Source: M0108 sp937862735
Lineage (GTDB): Bacteria > Pseudomonadota > Gammaproteobacteria > Chromatiales > Chromatiaceae
Direction of reading: 5' to 3'
Length of the DNA stretch: 64,000 nt
NCBI GenBank assembly: GCA_937862735.1
Contig: CALMDH010000138.1
Location: forward strand, 1 to 64,000
Shown: piece by piece, positions 18,748-27,470 of the stretch
Layout of the letters: each line of letters starts with the position of its first letter
How positions within the stretch are numbered: the first letter of the stretch is position 1
Notes under the pieces: model-generated
Seen by the model: the letters and a program-made list of their open reading frames with translations, nothing else
Databases searched by the model: none
What the model was told of the DNA's origin: nothing
Made by a program: the position numbers and the translations under genes

Positions 18748-19476
18748 TCAGGATGCTTCTATCAGGAGATGGCCACCAAAGCGGTAGCCGACCCCATATT
18801 CGTTAAGGATAGGGTGGGGGAGGCCGAGTCTTTCGACGATCTTCTGGCGAGTCCGGCGCAGGAGAGTGTCCAGGGCCTGCTGGGCGCTGAGGTCATCGCG
18901 CTGATAGAGGGCGGTCAACAGCGCTTGGCGACTGGTGTGGTGCGGGGTGGCGGCCAAGGTCGTGAAGAGTGTCCACTCCTTGGCGGTGAGGAGCAGTCGC
19001 TGGCCTTCGGGATTAACGAGGGCGCGGGTCTGGGATTGGAGTATCCAGGTAGCGGAGGCGGAAGCGGCATCCGGGGCGGAGGGCGCGGGTTTGCTCAGCA
19101 ATCGGCCGCGGGCCACCAGGCTGCCGATGGCAGCCGCCAATTCCTGGCCGTCGACGGGTTTGCTAAAAAAGAGATCGGCCCCGGTGCGGTAGCAGGCGAT
19201 TCGGGTTTCCAGGTTGTCATGGGCGGTGATGACCGCGATGGCCGTGGCCGTGTTCCGGCGCAGGTACGCGACGAGCGTTTCGCCCCGTTGATCGGGCAGA
19301 CCCAGATCGATCAGGGCGACATCGAAGAACTGGTCGTCGATCTCCCGGTAAAACGACAGGCTGTCCCCCACGGCCGTGACGGCATAGCCGGACAGGGTGA
19401 GGAACCGTTCCAGGCCCCGCCGGAGCAGGTCATCATCCTCGACCAGGAGGAGGTGGATGGGTGTCGCGGGGTTCAT
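18748..19476 (-). CDS. OmpR-family response regulator
   Basis: A 242-residue two-component regulator. The receiver domain (residues 6-118) has the acidic pair EDDD, phospho-acceptor Asp in VALIDLGLP, Thr in AVITAHD and Lys in FFSKPVDG. A linker is followed by a winged-helix domain (about 150-235) with LTAKEWTLFTTLA and the GVGYRF ending typical of OmpR/PhoB proteins. Its start overlaps the end of the sensor kinase gene by four bases (ATGA). Target genes are unknown; the chitinase-like gene immediately downstream is the obvious candidate. Confidence 0.9.
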   Translation of the reverse strand: MNPATPIHLLLVEDDDLLRRGLERFLTLSGYAVTAVGDSLSFYREIDDQFFDVALIDLGLPDQRGETLVAYLRRNTATAIAVITAHDNLETRIACYRTGADLFFSKPVDGQELAAAIGSLVARGRLLSKPAPSAPDAASASATWILQSQTRALVNPEGQRLLLTAKEWTLFTTLAATPHHTSRQALLTALYQRDDLSAQQALDTLLRRTRQKIVERLGLPHPILNEYGVGYRFGGHLLIEAS

Positions 19477-21392
19477 GTCAGCAGGCGCCCCTCGCTGCGG
19501 GGGAAGGTCAAGGTCACGCGGAAGCGGCCGGGTTGTTTTAAGTCGAGATACAAGGCCCCACCCATGTCGGCGGCCAGGCGTTGGGTCAGATAGAGTCCCA
19601 TGCCCAGACCGGGCTGGCCGGTACTGTTGGCCCCGCGGGTGTGGCTTCGCAATAACTGGTCTGAAACCAATTTCGCCTGCGCGGGGTAGTCGTTGTCGAT
19701 GGTGAGGATGACTTCATGGTCGTTGCTCGCTAACCCGACGTCGACCGTTGTACCTGGCGTGGCGTATTTTTCCGCGTTCTCCAGCAGATTGCCGAGGATG
19801 GTGCGCAGCAGGCTGGCATCGCCAAGGATAGCGCAAGGTTGGGCGCTGGCTAGGGCGTGACGGTAGGCATGGTTGGGATCGGAAGCCGCCCGCTGGTAGA
19901 GCAAGTGGCGGAGGAGGGGGGCGGGGGCGATGGGTTGGGTCTGGAGGGAGTGGGTCTTTTCCCAGGACCGGTTGCGCTGGGCGCTGATAAAGAGATCGCG
20001 CAGGCGCTCCAGGGCGTGGCGCATGCCGCGGATCTCCTCGCCTTGCGAGGACCGGGCGGTCATGGCCAGGATGTCCAGGTTGGTTTGCAATACCGCCAGG
20101 GGTGTCCGGAACTCATGGCTGATCAGGTCGATGAACCGCCCTTGTTCCTCCTGGATCCGCCGTTCCCGGGCCGCTTCCGCAATGGCCTGCCGTTGGGCAT
20201 CGCGCAGAGCGCGAAACCGCCCACCCAGGGCCAGATGCAGGGCCAGGCCGGTGCCGAGGGAGGCAATCTGGATGCTGTAGAGGGCGGGAAAACCGCCGTT
20301 GATCACCCCGAGCAGATTCAGAATCATGATCAGGATGCCCAGCAGGCTGATCAGGTTGGCGGCGAACATGAATCCCGCCCCGGCATCCCGGCGGCGCCAC
20401 AGACCGATGGCCAGAAAGAGGTTGCAGACATCGATCAGGAGGGTGAGGTTGAGTGCCAGGGGCATGACCTCGGGAAGATAACCCGCCGCCGCGAACGGGA
20501 TGGCCGCCAAAGGCGCCCAGAAACCTAGGTGGTAGAAGGCATCTAGCAGGGGGCGCTGGCGGTCGATCTCGAACAGGCGGCGGTAGAAGCCTGTGCCCAG
20601 GGCGAAGGCCAGGAGGGCGGACACCCCGACTAGCGGGTCGGCGATGGCGGGGTGAGTGGGCAGCAGATACTGAAAGACGAATCCGCTTACGCTGCTGGCC
20701 GTCGCCAGGGTCAGACTACCGATGCACGCCATGAACCAGGGCAGGAGGGGATCGCGCAGCCAGAGCCAGTTGTTGAGACTGAGCAGCAGCAGGGTCAGGA
20801 GGACCGTCAGGCTGGCGGCCAGGAGGGCCGCCTCCCGGCTGGCCATGGCGAGGAAGCCGTCCGGAGACCAGAGGCGCGGGACCAGGATGGAACTGCTGGT
20901 CGTCGTCAGGCGCAGGTAGTAGGTGCGCGGTTGGTCATCGGGTTGCTGGAGCTTGAAGACAAAACCGCGATAGGGGACCTCGCGGGCGGCAAAGGGTTGC
21001 CGGTCGCCAGCCCGGCGCTCGATAAACTGGCCCGGCTGCGTCGGATCAGGCGCGTAGAGCCGAAGGTCGTCGAGATAGGGTGGTAGCAGGTCCAGCCACC
21101 ATTCGCCCGGCGGGGCATCAAGGGTGAAGCGCAACCAATGGGTAGCGCGGCTGTAGCCCCGGGTGAAGCCGTTTCCCGGCAGGGGAGTGAATTGCCCGGC
21201 CTCAGCCTGGGCGATGCTGGTGATCGTCTCCGTGCCCTGGGGGTCGACCAGGAGCGCCAGGTCGCGCAAGGTCGGTAGGGCCTCGCTGGCGGACAAAGGC
21301 AGCGCCAGGCTGAGGATCAGCCAGGTGGCCAGGATCATCGGCCGGGAAGGCCGCGGGCATGCGGCGCTGGGGAGGGGGACGGGGTAGGGCAT
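19473..21392 (-). CDS. 7TMR-DISM sensor histidine kinase
   Basis: A 639-residue inner-membrane kinase. A signal or anchor segment (residues 15-38) leads into a periplasmic 7TMR-DISM extracellular domain (about 45-185; WLRFTLDAPPGEWWLDL), then seven hydrophobic helices (about 195-390), a short coiled coil, HisKA (FIDLISHEFRTPLAVLQ, phospho-His near 428) and HATPase (N box NLLENAEKY, G boxes GLGMGLYLTQRL). DISM extracellular domains are carbohydrate-binding-like, which fits sensing of a glycan near a chitinase gene, but that is inference. It is the first gene of the two-component operon. Confidence 0.9.
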   Translation of the reverse strand: MPYPVPLPSAACPRPSRPMILATWLILSLALPLSASEALPTLRDLALLVDPQGTETITSIAQAEAGQFTPLPGNGFTRGYSRATHWLRFTLDAPPGEWWLDLLPPYLDDLRLYAPDPTQPGQFIERRAGDRQPFAAREVPYRGFVFKLQQPDDQPRTYYLRLTTTSSSILVPRLWSPDGFLAMASREAALLAASLTVLLTLLLLSLNNWLWLRDPLLPWFMACIGSLTLATASSVSGFVFQYLLPTHPAIADPLVGVSALLAFALGTGFYRRLFEIDRQRPLLDAFYHLGFWAPLAAIPFAAAGYLPEVMPLALNLTLLIDVCNLFLAIGLWRRRDAGAGFMFAANLISLLGILIMILNLLGVINGGFPALYSIQIASLGTGLALHLALGGRFRALRDAQRQAIAEAARERRIQEEQGRFIDLISHEFRTPLAVLQTNLDILAMTARSSQGEEIRGMRHALERLRDLFISAQRNRSWEKTHSLQTQPIAPAPLLRHLLYQRAASDPNHAYRHALASAQPCAILGDASLLRTILGNLLENAEKYATPGTTVDVGLASNDHEVILTIDNDYPAQAKLVSDQLLRSHTRGANSTGQPGLGMGLYLTQRLAADMGGALYLDLKQPGRFRVTLTFPRSEGRLLT

Positions 21393-21683
21393 GAGACCAG
21401 AAAACGCAAGGAGTGGCGGGCAGGCCTGAGATTACCCCATGTCAGGGCGGCGTTGATGTCCATCGTACTCCAGCCTAGACAAGGGCTCATGGCGGGGGGT
21501 GGAAGACGGAGGGTCGAAGGTGGAGGAGCCCCAGGCTGGCATGTCGGCCTCGGGCGGGGTGGAACGGGCTTGGCAGGGAGCGGCAAATTGGGGGACAGCC
21601 CCTTTGCCTTCCATGGCATAATCCCGCAAATTTTCGTGACCCCGGCGTCGCACGGTGACGCCATTCCCAGTCGAGGAGCAACC

Positions 21684-22019
21684 ATGAGCTTTTTCATCTC
21701 CGATGCCCTGGCCCAGGAGGCCATGGGCGGGGCTCAGCAGGGCGATCCCCTCCTGAGTCTGCTTTTCCCCATCGGTCTGGTGGTGATTCTCTACTTCCTG
21801 ATGATCCGCCCGCAGGTCAAGCGCCAGAAGGAGCACAAGAAAATGGTCGAGGCCCTGGCCAAGGGGGACGAGATCGTCACCGCCGGTGGCATCGCCGGGC
21901 GCATCATCGACCTGGGCGACAATTTCGCCCTGGTGGAGGTCGCCGAGGGTGTGCAGGTCAAGATGCGCCGCGTCGCGGTGGAGTCCGTCCTGCCCAAGGG
22001 TTCCCTCAAGGAACTCTGA
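21684..22019 (+). CDS. yajC: Sec translocon accessory protein YajC
   Basis: A 111-residue single-span membrane protein that associates with SecDF and SecYEG. A short periplasmic N-terminus is followed by a helix (PIGLVVILYFLMIRP, about residues 29-43), then a basic cytosolic domain with the conserved GDEIVTAGGIAGRI. The ATG at 21684 is preferred over upstream starts because GAGGAG precedes it by six bases and the protein then matches the family length. It heads the secDF operon. Confidence 0.95.
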   Translation: MSFFISDALAQEAMGGAQQGDPLLSLLFPIGLVVILYFLMIRPQVKRQKEHKKMVEALAKGDEIVTAGGIAGRIIDLGDNFALVEVAEGVQVKMRRVAVESVLPKGSLKEL

Positions 22020-22177
22020 GTCGTTAGATAGCCTGATCCTATCTCCGCTCGCCGCTCCCGGCTCCCAGCCTTATGGAGCGGCGCCCGAAGTCCCTTCCCT
22101 TTCGCCCAGATGATCCTCGTGGCGGGCTCGTGGACGCATCGCCTGGCCCGCCGTGATCCCCGCGAGACCCTATCCTC

Positions 22178-24034
22178 ATGAATCGTTATCCCCTCTGGAA
22201 AAACCTGATGATCCTGGGCATCGTCCTGCTCGGCGTCATCCTGGCCCTGCCGAACGTCTTTTCCCAGGACCCCTCCATCGAGGTCTCCGCCGCCCGGCGG
22301 ACGGAAATGACCGCGGGCAGCGCCGACGAAATCCGCGCCGCCCTGGAGAACGCCAAGGTCCCCTTCAAGCGCATCGATACCCTTGATAACGGCAAACTCC
22401 TGGTGCGCTTCACCAGCTCCGGTGATCAGTTGCGTGGCCAGGAGGCCATCGAGAATACCCTGTCCGAGCGTTATCGCAGCGCCTTGACCCTGTCCACGGA
22501 CCTGCCCGGCTGGGTGCAGGCACTGGGCCTCAAGCCCATGACCCTGGGTCTCGATCTGCGCGGGGGCGTCTACGTCCTCATCGATGTCGACATGGAGGCC
22601 GCCGTGGGTCAGGCCCTGGATCGCTACGTGGAGGAGATCCGCACCCAGTTGCGTGATGCCAAGGTACGCTACACCACGGTCAGCCGGGTCCAGAACCAGG
22701 TGGTGGTCAGGTTTGCCGATGCCCAGGCCCGGGAGGCCGGGTACAAGATCATCGCCAAGGATTTCAGCGATCTCAAGCTGGAGAACGTCGATCAGGGTGG
22801 CGATAACCTGATCAGCCTGGCCATGACCCCCATGCAGGAAAAGCAACTGAAGGACTTCGCCCTCCAACAGAACGTCACCACCCTGCGCAATCGCGTTAAC
22901 GCCCTGGGCGTGGCGGAGCCCAACATCGCCCGCCAGGGTGACCGGCGCATCGTCGTCCAGTTGCCCGGGGCCCAGGACCCGGGGCGGCTGAAGGAGATCC
23001 TCGGTGCCACCGCCACCCTGGAATACCGCCTGGTGGACACCGAACACAGCGTCGCCGACGCCGAGGCCGGCAAGGTCCCGGCGGCCAGCCGCCTCTACCG
23101 CGACCGCGACGGCCGGCCCGTGCTGCTCAAGCGCCGGGTCATCGTCACCGGCGATCAGATCACCGACGCCGCCTCCGGCTTCGACCCCCAGAGTGGCACC
23201 CCCATGGTCACCGTCGCCCTGGACGCCCCCGGTGGACGGCGCATGTTCGACATGACCACGGAGAACGTGGGCAAGCCCATGGCGGTGGTTTTCATCGAGA
23301 ACCGCACCATCACCAAGCAGGTGGACGGCAAGCCGGTCAAGCAGACGCAGAAGGTGGAGGAGGTAATCAGCGTCGCCACCATCCGCGAGCCCTTCGGCCG
23401 CCGCTTCCAGACCACCGGTCTCGATAGCTCGGAGGAGGCCCACAACCTGGCCCTGCTGCTGCGCGCCGGCGCCCTGGCGGCCCCCATCCAGATTGTCGAG
23501 GAGCGGACCGTCGGCCCCAGCCTGGGACAGGACAACATCGACCAGGGCATGATGTCGGTCATCATCGGCTTCCTCGCCGTGGTGGTCTTCATGGGCGTTT
23601 ATTACAGTTGGTTCGGCATGGTGGCCAACGTCGTGCTCCTGCTCAACCTGGTGCTGATCGTGGCGGTCATGGGGCTGCTGGGTGCGACCCTGACCATGCC
23701 CGGTATCGCCGGCATGGTGCTGACCATCGGCATGGCGGTGGACGCCAACGTCCTCATCTTCGAGCGCATGCGCGAGGAGATCCGCAACGGCAACACGCCC
23801 CAGGCTTGCATCGCGGCGGGCTACGACAAGGCCCTGTCGGCCATCATCGACGGCAACGTCACCACCCTGATCGCCGCGGTGGTGCTGTTCAGCTTTGGTA
23901 CCGGTCCCATCAAGGGCTTCGCCGTCACCCTCACCGTGGGCCTGATCGCCTCCATGTTCACCGCCATCACCTGCAGCCGCGCCATGATCAACTGGATCTG
24001 GGGTGGCAAACGGCTGAAGAGCCTGCCCGTCTGA
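22178..24034 (+). CDS. secD: Protein translocase subunit SecD
   Basis: A 618-residue proton-driven subunit that assists late steps of Sec export. It has an N-terminal helix (NLMILGIVLLGVILALPNVF), a large periplasmic region with the P1 domain (LGLDLRGGVYVLIDVD near 125) and a second subdomain, then five membrane helices from about residue 445 containing GMAVDANVLIFERMREE and the RND-type core. Length matches E. coli SecD (615). Confidence 0.97.
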   Translation: MNRYPLWKNLMILGIVLLGVILALPNVFSQDPSIEVSAARRTEMTAGSADEIRAALENAKVPFKRIDTLDNGKLLVRFTSSGDQLRGQEAIENTLSERYRSALTLSTDLPGWVQALGLKPMTLGLDLRGGVYVLIDVDMEAAVGQALDRYVEEIRTQLRDAKVRYTTVSRVQNQVVVRFADAQAREAGYKIIAKDFSDLKLENVDQGGDNLISLAMTPMQEKQLKDFALQQNVTTLRNRVNALGVAEPNIARQGDRRIVVQLPGAQDPGRLKEILGATATLEYRLVDTEHSVADAEAGKVPAASRLYRDRDGRPVLLKRRVIVTGDQITDAASGFDPQSGTPMVTVALDAPGGRRMFDMTTENVGKPMAVVFIENRTITKQVDGKPVKQTQKVEEVISVATIREPFGRRFQTTGLDSSEEAHNLALLLRAGALAAPIQIVEERTVGPSLGQDNIDQGMMSVIIGFLAVVVFMGVYYSWFGMVANVVLLLNLVLIVAVMGLLGATLTMPGIAGMVLTIGMAVDANVLIFERMREEIRNGNTPQACIAAGYDKALSAIIDGNVTTLIAAVVLFSFGTGPIKGFAVTLTVGLIASMFTAITCSRAMINWIWGGKRLKSLPV

Positions 24035-24044
24035 GGAAGCCGCC

Positions 24045-24980
24045 ATGCGCGAGATCAAGATCCCTTACATCGATTACATGGCCCAGCGCTGGAAGGCGCT
24101 GTACCTCTCCGGCGCCCTGATCCTCATCACCTTCGTCTCCCTGGCCATCCAGGGCCTCAATTTCGGCCTGGACTTCACCGGCGGCACCGTGATCGAGTTG
24201 GGCTATCAGGAGCCCGTGGAGACCGCTGAGGTCAGCCAGGCCCTGGAGGGCGCCGGTCTGACCGGGGTCACCGTGCAATATTTCGGCAGCAATCGCGACG
24301 TGCTGCTGCGCATTCCGCCCAGCGGGGAGACCAACAACGCCGCCCTGAGCCAGAAGGTCTTCGACACCCTGGCGGCCGCCGCCGGGGGCAAGGTCGAGAT
24401 GCGGCGGGTGGAGTTCGTCGGGCCCCAGGTGGGCGAGGAGCTGACCGAGCAAGGGGGCCTGGCCGTCCTCTATTCGGTGTTCGGCATCCTCATCTACGTC
24501 GCCCTGCGCTTCGAGTGGCGTTTCTCGGTGGGCGCCGTGGCCGCCACGGTGCATGACGCCATCATCGTCCTCGGCGTCTTCTCGATCTTCCAGTTGGATT
24601 TCGATCTCAACGTGCTAGCCTCGGTGCTGACCGTGGTGGGCTACTCCCTCAACGACACCATCGTCATCTTCGACCGGGTACGGGAGAACTTCCGCAAGGT
24701 GCGCAAGGGTACCCCGTTGCAGATCATGAACCAGTCGGTCAACGAGACCATGTCGCGGACCATCATCACCGCCGGCACCGTCTTCCTGGTGGTGATCGCC
24801 CTCTACCTCTTTGGTGGCGAGACCCTGCGCGGCTTCTCCCTGGCCCTGCTCGTCGGCCTGGTCTCCGGTACCTGGTCCACCATCTACATCGCCAGCAACG
24901 TGGCCATCCTGCTCGGGGTCAGCCCGGCCAACCTGGCGGTACCCAAGAAGGAAGGGGAGGGCGCGGGGGCTCAGGTCTAG
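24045..24980 (+). CDS. secF: Protein translocase subunit SecF
   Basis: A 311-residue partner of SecD. It has a membrane helix at residues 18-38, a periplasmic P4-like domain starting GLNFGLDFTGGTVIELGY, and five further helices with YSLNDTIVIFDRVRENFRK and MNQSVNETMSRTIIT, both diagnostic for SecF. It starts ten bases after secD and ends directly against the next gene. Confidence 0.97.
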   Translation: MREIKIPYIDYMAQRWKALYLSGALILITFVSLAIQGLNFGLDFTGGTVIELGYQEPVETAEVSQALEGAGLTGVTVQYFGSNRDVLLRIPPSGETNNAALSQKVFDTLAAAAGGKVEMRRVEFVGPQVGEELTEQGGLAVLYSVFGILIYVALRFEWRFSVGAVAATVHDAIIVLGVFSIFQLDFDLNVLASVLTVVGYSLNDTIVIFDRVRENFRKVRKGTPLQIMNQSVNETMSRTIITAGTVFLVVIALYLFGGETLRGFSLALLVGLVSGTWSTIYIASNVAILLGVSPANLAVPKKEGEGAGAQV

Positions 24981-26450
24981 GTGGCCGGTCCGGAGTCACC
25001 CTTGGCAACCCTGATCCTCGTCGTCTACGGCTTTTTTCTGGCGGCCATCCTCCTCTACAACCTGCTGCAACTGAATCTGCTGTTCCATTACCTGCGGCGG
25101 GGGGAAATCGCCCCCCCGCCGCCCCTGGACCCGGCTAGGTTGCCCCTGGTCACCATCCAGCTTCCCCTCTTCAACGAGCCCTATGTCGCGGAACGGCTCA
25201 TCGACAATATCCTCGCCCTGGACTATCCCCGGGACCGCTTCGAGGTCCAGGTCCTGGATGATTCCACCGATGGCACCACCGCCCTGTGTGAAGCCAAGGC
25301 CGCCCACTATCGCGCCCTAGGGTTCGACATCCAGGTCATCCATCGCACCGACCGCTGGGGTTACAAGGCTGGGGCCCTGGCCGACGGACTGCCGCGCGCC
25401 AAGGGGGAGTTCGTCGCCGTCTTCGACGCGGATTTCCTGCCCAATCCCCAGTTTCTGCGCCGGACCCTGGGGTACTTTCAGGACCCGAAGGTCGGCGTGG
25501 TCCAGACCCGCTGGACCCATCTCAACGAGGACTATTCCCTCTTTGCCAAGTTGCAGGCCCTGCAACTCAATGTCCACTTCACCATCGAGCAGATGGGACG
25601 CCGGGCGGGACACCATTTTCTCCAGTTCAACGGTACCGCCGGCATCTGGCGCAAGTCGGCCATCGCCGATGCCGGCGGTTGGCGGGCGGACACCCTCACC
25701 GAGGATCTGGATCTGAGCTATCGCGCCCAGATGCGCGGCTGGGAGATCCTCTACCTGGAGGAGGTGGAGGCCCCGGCAGAACTGCCGGTGGAGATGAATG
25801 GCATCAAGTCCCAGCAGTTCCGCTGGATGAAGGGCGGCGCCGAGAATGCCCGCCTGCTGACGCCCCTGATCCTCAAGGCCGATCTTCCCCTCGCCACCCG
25901 GCTCCATGCCCTGGCGCATCTCTGCAACAGCTCGGTCTTCCTCGCGGTGCTGATGATCGCCCTGACCAGCGTCGCCCTGGTGCCCTTCATGGACCAGTTG
26001 GGGGCCTATACCGGATTCCTGTCCCTGTCCCTGCTCGGCCTGGTGGGCGTGGCCACGGTCTACTTCGTCGCCAATCTGCGCCTTCTGCCCCATCCCCGCA
26101 CCCTCCGGCAGGTCCTGGCCCTGATCTTCTATTTTCCCCTGCTGTTGACCTTGTCCATGGGGCTTAGCTTGCATAACTCCGTGGCGGTCATCGAGGGCCT
26201 GCTGGGCATCAAGTCCTCCTTCGTCCGCACCCCCAAGTTCAACATCGTCGGCCAGCAACGGGGCAAGCTGGATCGCCGCCAGCGCAATCCCCTCGGTAAG
26301 TCCCTGATCATCGAGGGACTGCTCACCTTGTTATTCGCCGCTGCCCTGGGCATGGCGGTCTCGCTCCAGAGCTACGGTTTCTTCATCTTCCACCTGATGC
26401 TGGCGATTGGCTTTGGCGCCATCTTCGTTGCCTCCTGGCGGGAACGCTAA
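24981..26450 (+). CDS. Processive family-2 glycosyltransferase, cellulose-synthase-like
   Basis: A 489-residue membrane glycosyltransferase. One N-terminal helix (about residues 8-30) precedes a GT2 catalytic domain with LPLFNEPYV, VLDDSTDGT, the DxD-type FDADF, LTEDLDLSYR (TED base) and QQFRWMKGG (QxxRW). Four to five C-terminal membrane helices follow. The pattern matches CesA/CslA-like enzymes that make beta-linked polysaccharide or glycolipid. There is no PilZ domain and no bcs genes nearby, so the product is unknown. The GTG start abuts the secF stop codon, so it is probably cotranscribed with secDF. Confidence 0.82.
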   Translation: MAGPESPLATLILVVYGFFLAAILLYNLLQLNLLFHYLRRGEIAPPPPLDPARLPLVTIQLPLFNEPYVAERLIDNILALDYPRDRFEVQVLDDSTDGTTALCEAKAAHYRALGFDIQVIHRTDRWGYKAGALADGLPRAKGEFVAVFDADFLPNPQFLRRTLGYFQDPKVGVVQTRWTHLNEDYSLFAKLQALQLNVHFTIEQMGRRAGHHFLQFNGTAGIWRKSAIADAGGWRADTLTEDLDLSYRAQMRGWEILYLEEVEAPAELPVEMNGIKSQQFRWMKGGAENARLLTPLILKADLPLATRLHALAHLCNSSVFLAVLMIALTSVALVPFMDQLGAYTGFLSLSLLGLVGVATVYFVANLRLLPHPRTLRQVLALIFYFPLLLTLSMGLSLHNSVAVIEGLLGIKSSFVRTPKFNIVGQQRGKLDRRQRNPLGKSLIIEGLLTLLFAAALGMAVSLQSYGFFIFHLMLAIGFGAIFVASWRER

Positions 26451-26516
26451 CCCCGCCCCGCGCGCTTCCAGCGCCCTGTGATGGACCAGCTCCCAGCCGC
26501 TTTGAGCCGCTTGCGG

Positions 26517-26801
26517 TCACTCGAAGATCGTGGCAACTCTTGCTAGCACCTCATCCATGAGTGGCGTTGGCAATGTCTCCACCTTGCGTGCGTTGCGCGC
26601 CGCGAGGTCCAGCACGCGCGGCAGGTCACAGCGCACGACCCCAGTGGTCCTGGTGCCGGTTAAGGGCACGGCAAACCCAAGCCGACGCGCGAATTCGCCC
26701 CCCGTGGTGATGGGGAGAATCACCGGCAGCCGGGTCGCGTCGTTGAACTTGATGCTTGCAGGTCCCGTGAGCCATGGCGTCCGGCGTCGTGAGACCACCA
26801 C
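26517..26801 (-). pseudogene. N-terminally truncated MazF/PemK-family toxin
   Basis: The 94-residue frame matches the C-terminal three quarters of ChpB/PemK-type endoribonucleases: ILPITTGGEFARRLGFAVPL, GVVRCDLPRVLDL and ARKVETLPTPLMDEVLARV. The first strand of the family (GDIWxVxLDPTxGHEQxGxRP), which carries catalytic and dimer residues, is missing; only RRRTPWLTGPAS stands in its place. No antitoxin gene is present and the frame starts four bases from the stop codon of the neighbouring lipoprotein gene. It is most likely an inactive remnant. Confidence 0.7.
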
Positions 26802-26804
26802 TTA

Positions 26805-27470
26805 CTACGGTAGGTTGGCGGGCTTGAGCGCCACCCGCCCAGCGTTAGTCGCGGCGAAGTCGGCGATGCGCGGTAGCAGACGGCCGAGGGCCTGGTTGCT
26901 GGCGATGACGCCGCCGTAGGGGTCCTCGGTCCGCGCGGGCTCGCTGTCGCTGAAGACCTGGGTGGCGAGGACGCGCCGCGCGGCGGGATCCACCAGCCGC
27001 ACCCGCAGTTGGACCCGGGCCTGGCTGGGACGGGAGCGAAAGTCCTGGTAGAGGGCTTCGATCACCGTATCCAGGCGCAGATCCGTGTCGATGCCCTGAT
27101 CGTCTTCGCTCACGGTGGCGAAGGCACCGCTATCGCGCAGGGCCTGGGCCAGGAGGGGGGCGAGCATGGTGGCGGGGGCAGCCACCCATTCGTGCGCGGC
27201 AAAGCTGTCGAGGCGATAGTCCTGCTCCAAATAGGCCATGCGACGGCTGTCATAACCCGGCTCCGCCCGCGGCGCGCTGACCCGCAGCGAGGGTCGCCTT
27301 CCGTGGGTGGCCGGGGGGGCTGAGCCGGAGCGGCTAGGCAGTTCGGGTGCCAGCAGATAAGTCATGGGCGCCTCCGGAGGTTGGGGTAGGAGGCCGCTAC
27401 AGCCACTGAGCAGGGCGCCCAAGCCGATCAGGGTCAGGTTCAGAAGCGCCCGGCGGGTCAGGGTGGTCAT
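26805..27470 (-). CDS. PqiC/ABC-type transport auxiliary lipoprotein
   Basis: A 221-residue predicted lipoprotein (lipobox LLSGCSG, Cys near residue 24) of the ABC-type transport auxiliary (DUF330/PqiC-like) family. Typical features are MTYLLAPELP after the lipid anchor, a central DYRLDSFAAHEWVAAPATML segment and the late VFSDSEPARTEDPYGGVIASNQAL. In MCE lipid transport systems such lipoproteins act at the outer membrane with the MCE protein. Its ATG overlaps the MCE stop codon by one base. Confidence 0.85.
   Translation of the reverse strand: MTTLTRRALLNLTLIGLGALLSGCSGLLPQPPEAPMTYLLAPELPSRSGSAPPATHGRRPSLRVSAPRAEPGYDSRRMAYLEQDYRLDSFAAHEWVAAPATMLAPLLAQALRDSGAFATVSEDDQGIDTDLRLDTVIEALYQDFRSRPSQARVQLRVRLVDPAARRVLATQVFSDSEPARTEDPYGGVIASNQALGRLLPRIADFAATNAGRVALKPANLP

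Noticed and set aside
21791..24058. A 755-codon open frame on the minus strand opposite secD
   Set aside because: It is exactly antisense to a clear secD gene, has His/Gly/Asp-rich shadow composition and no domain; high GC at wobble positions creates such frames.
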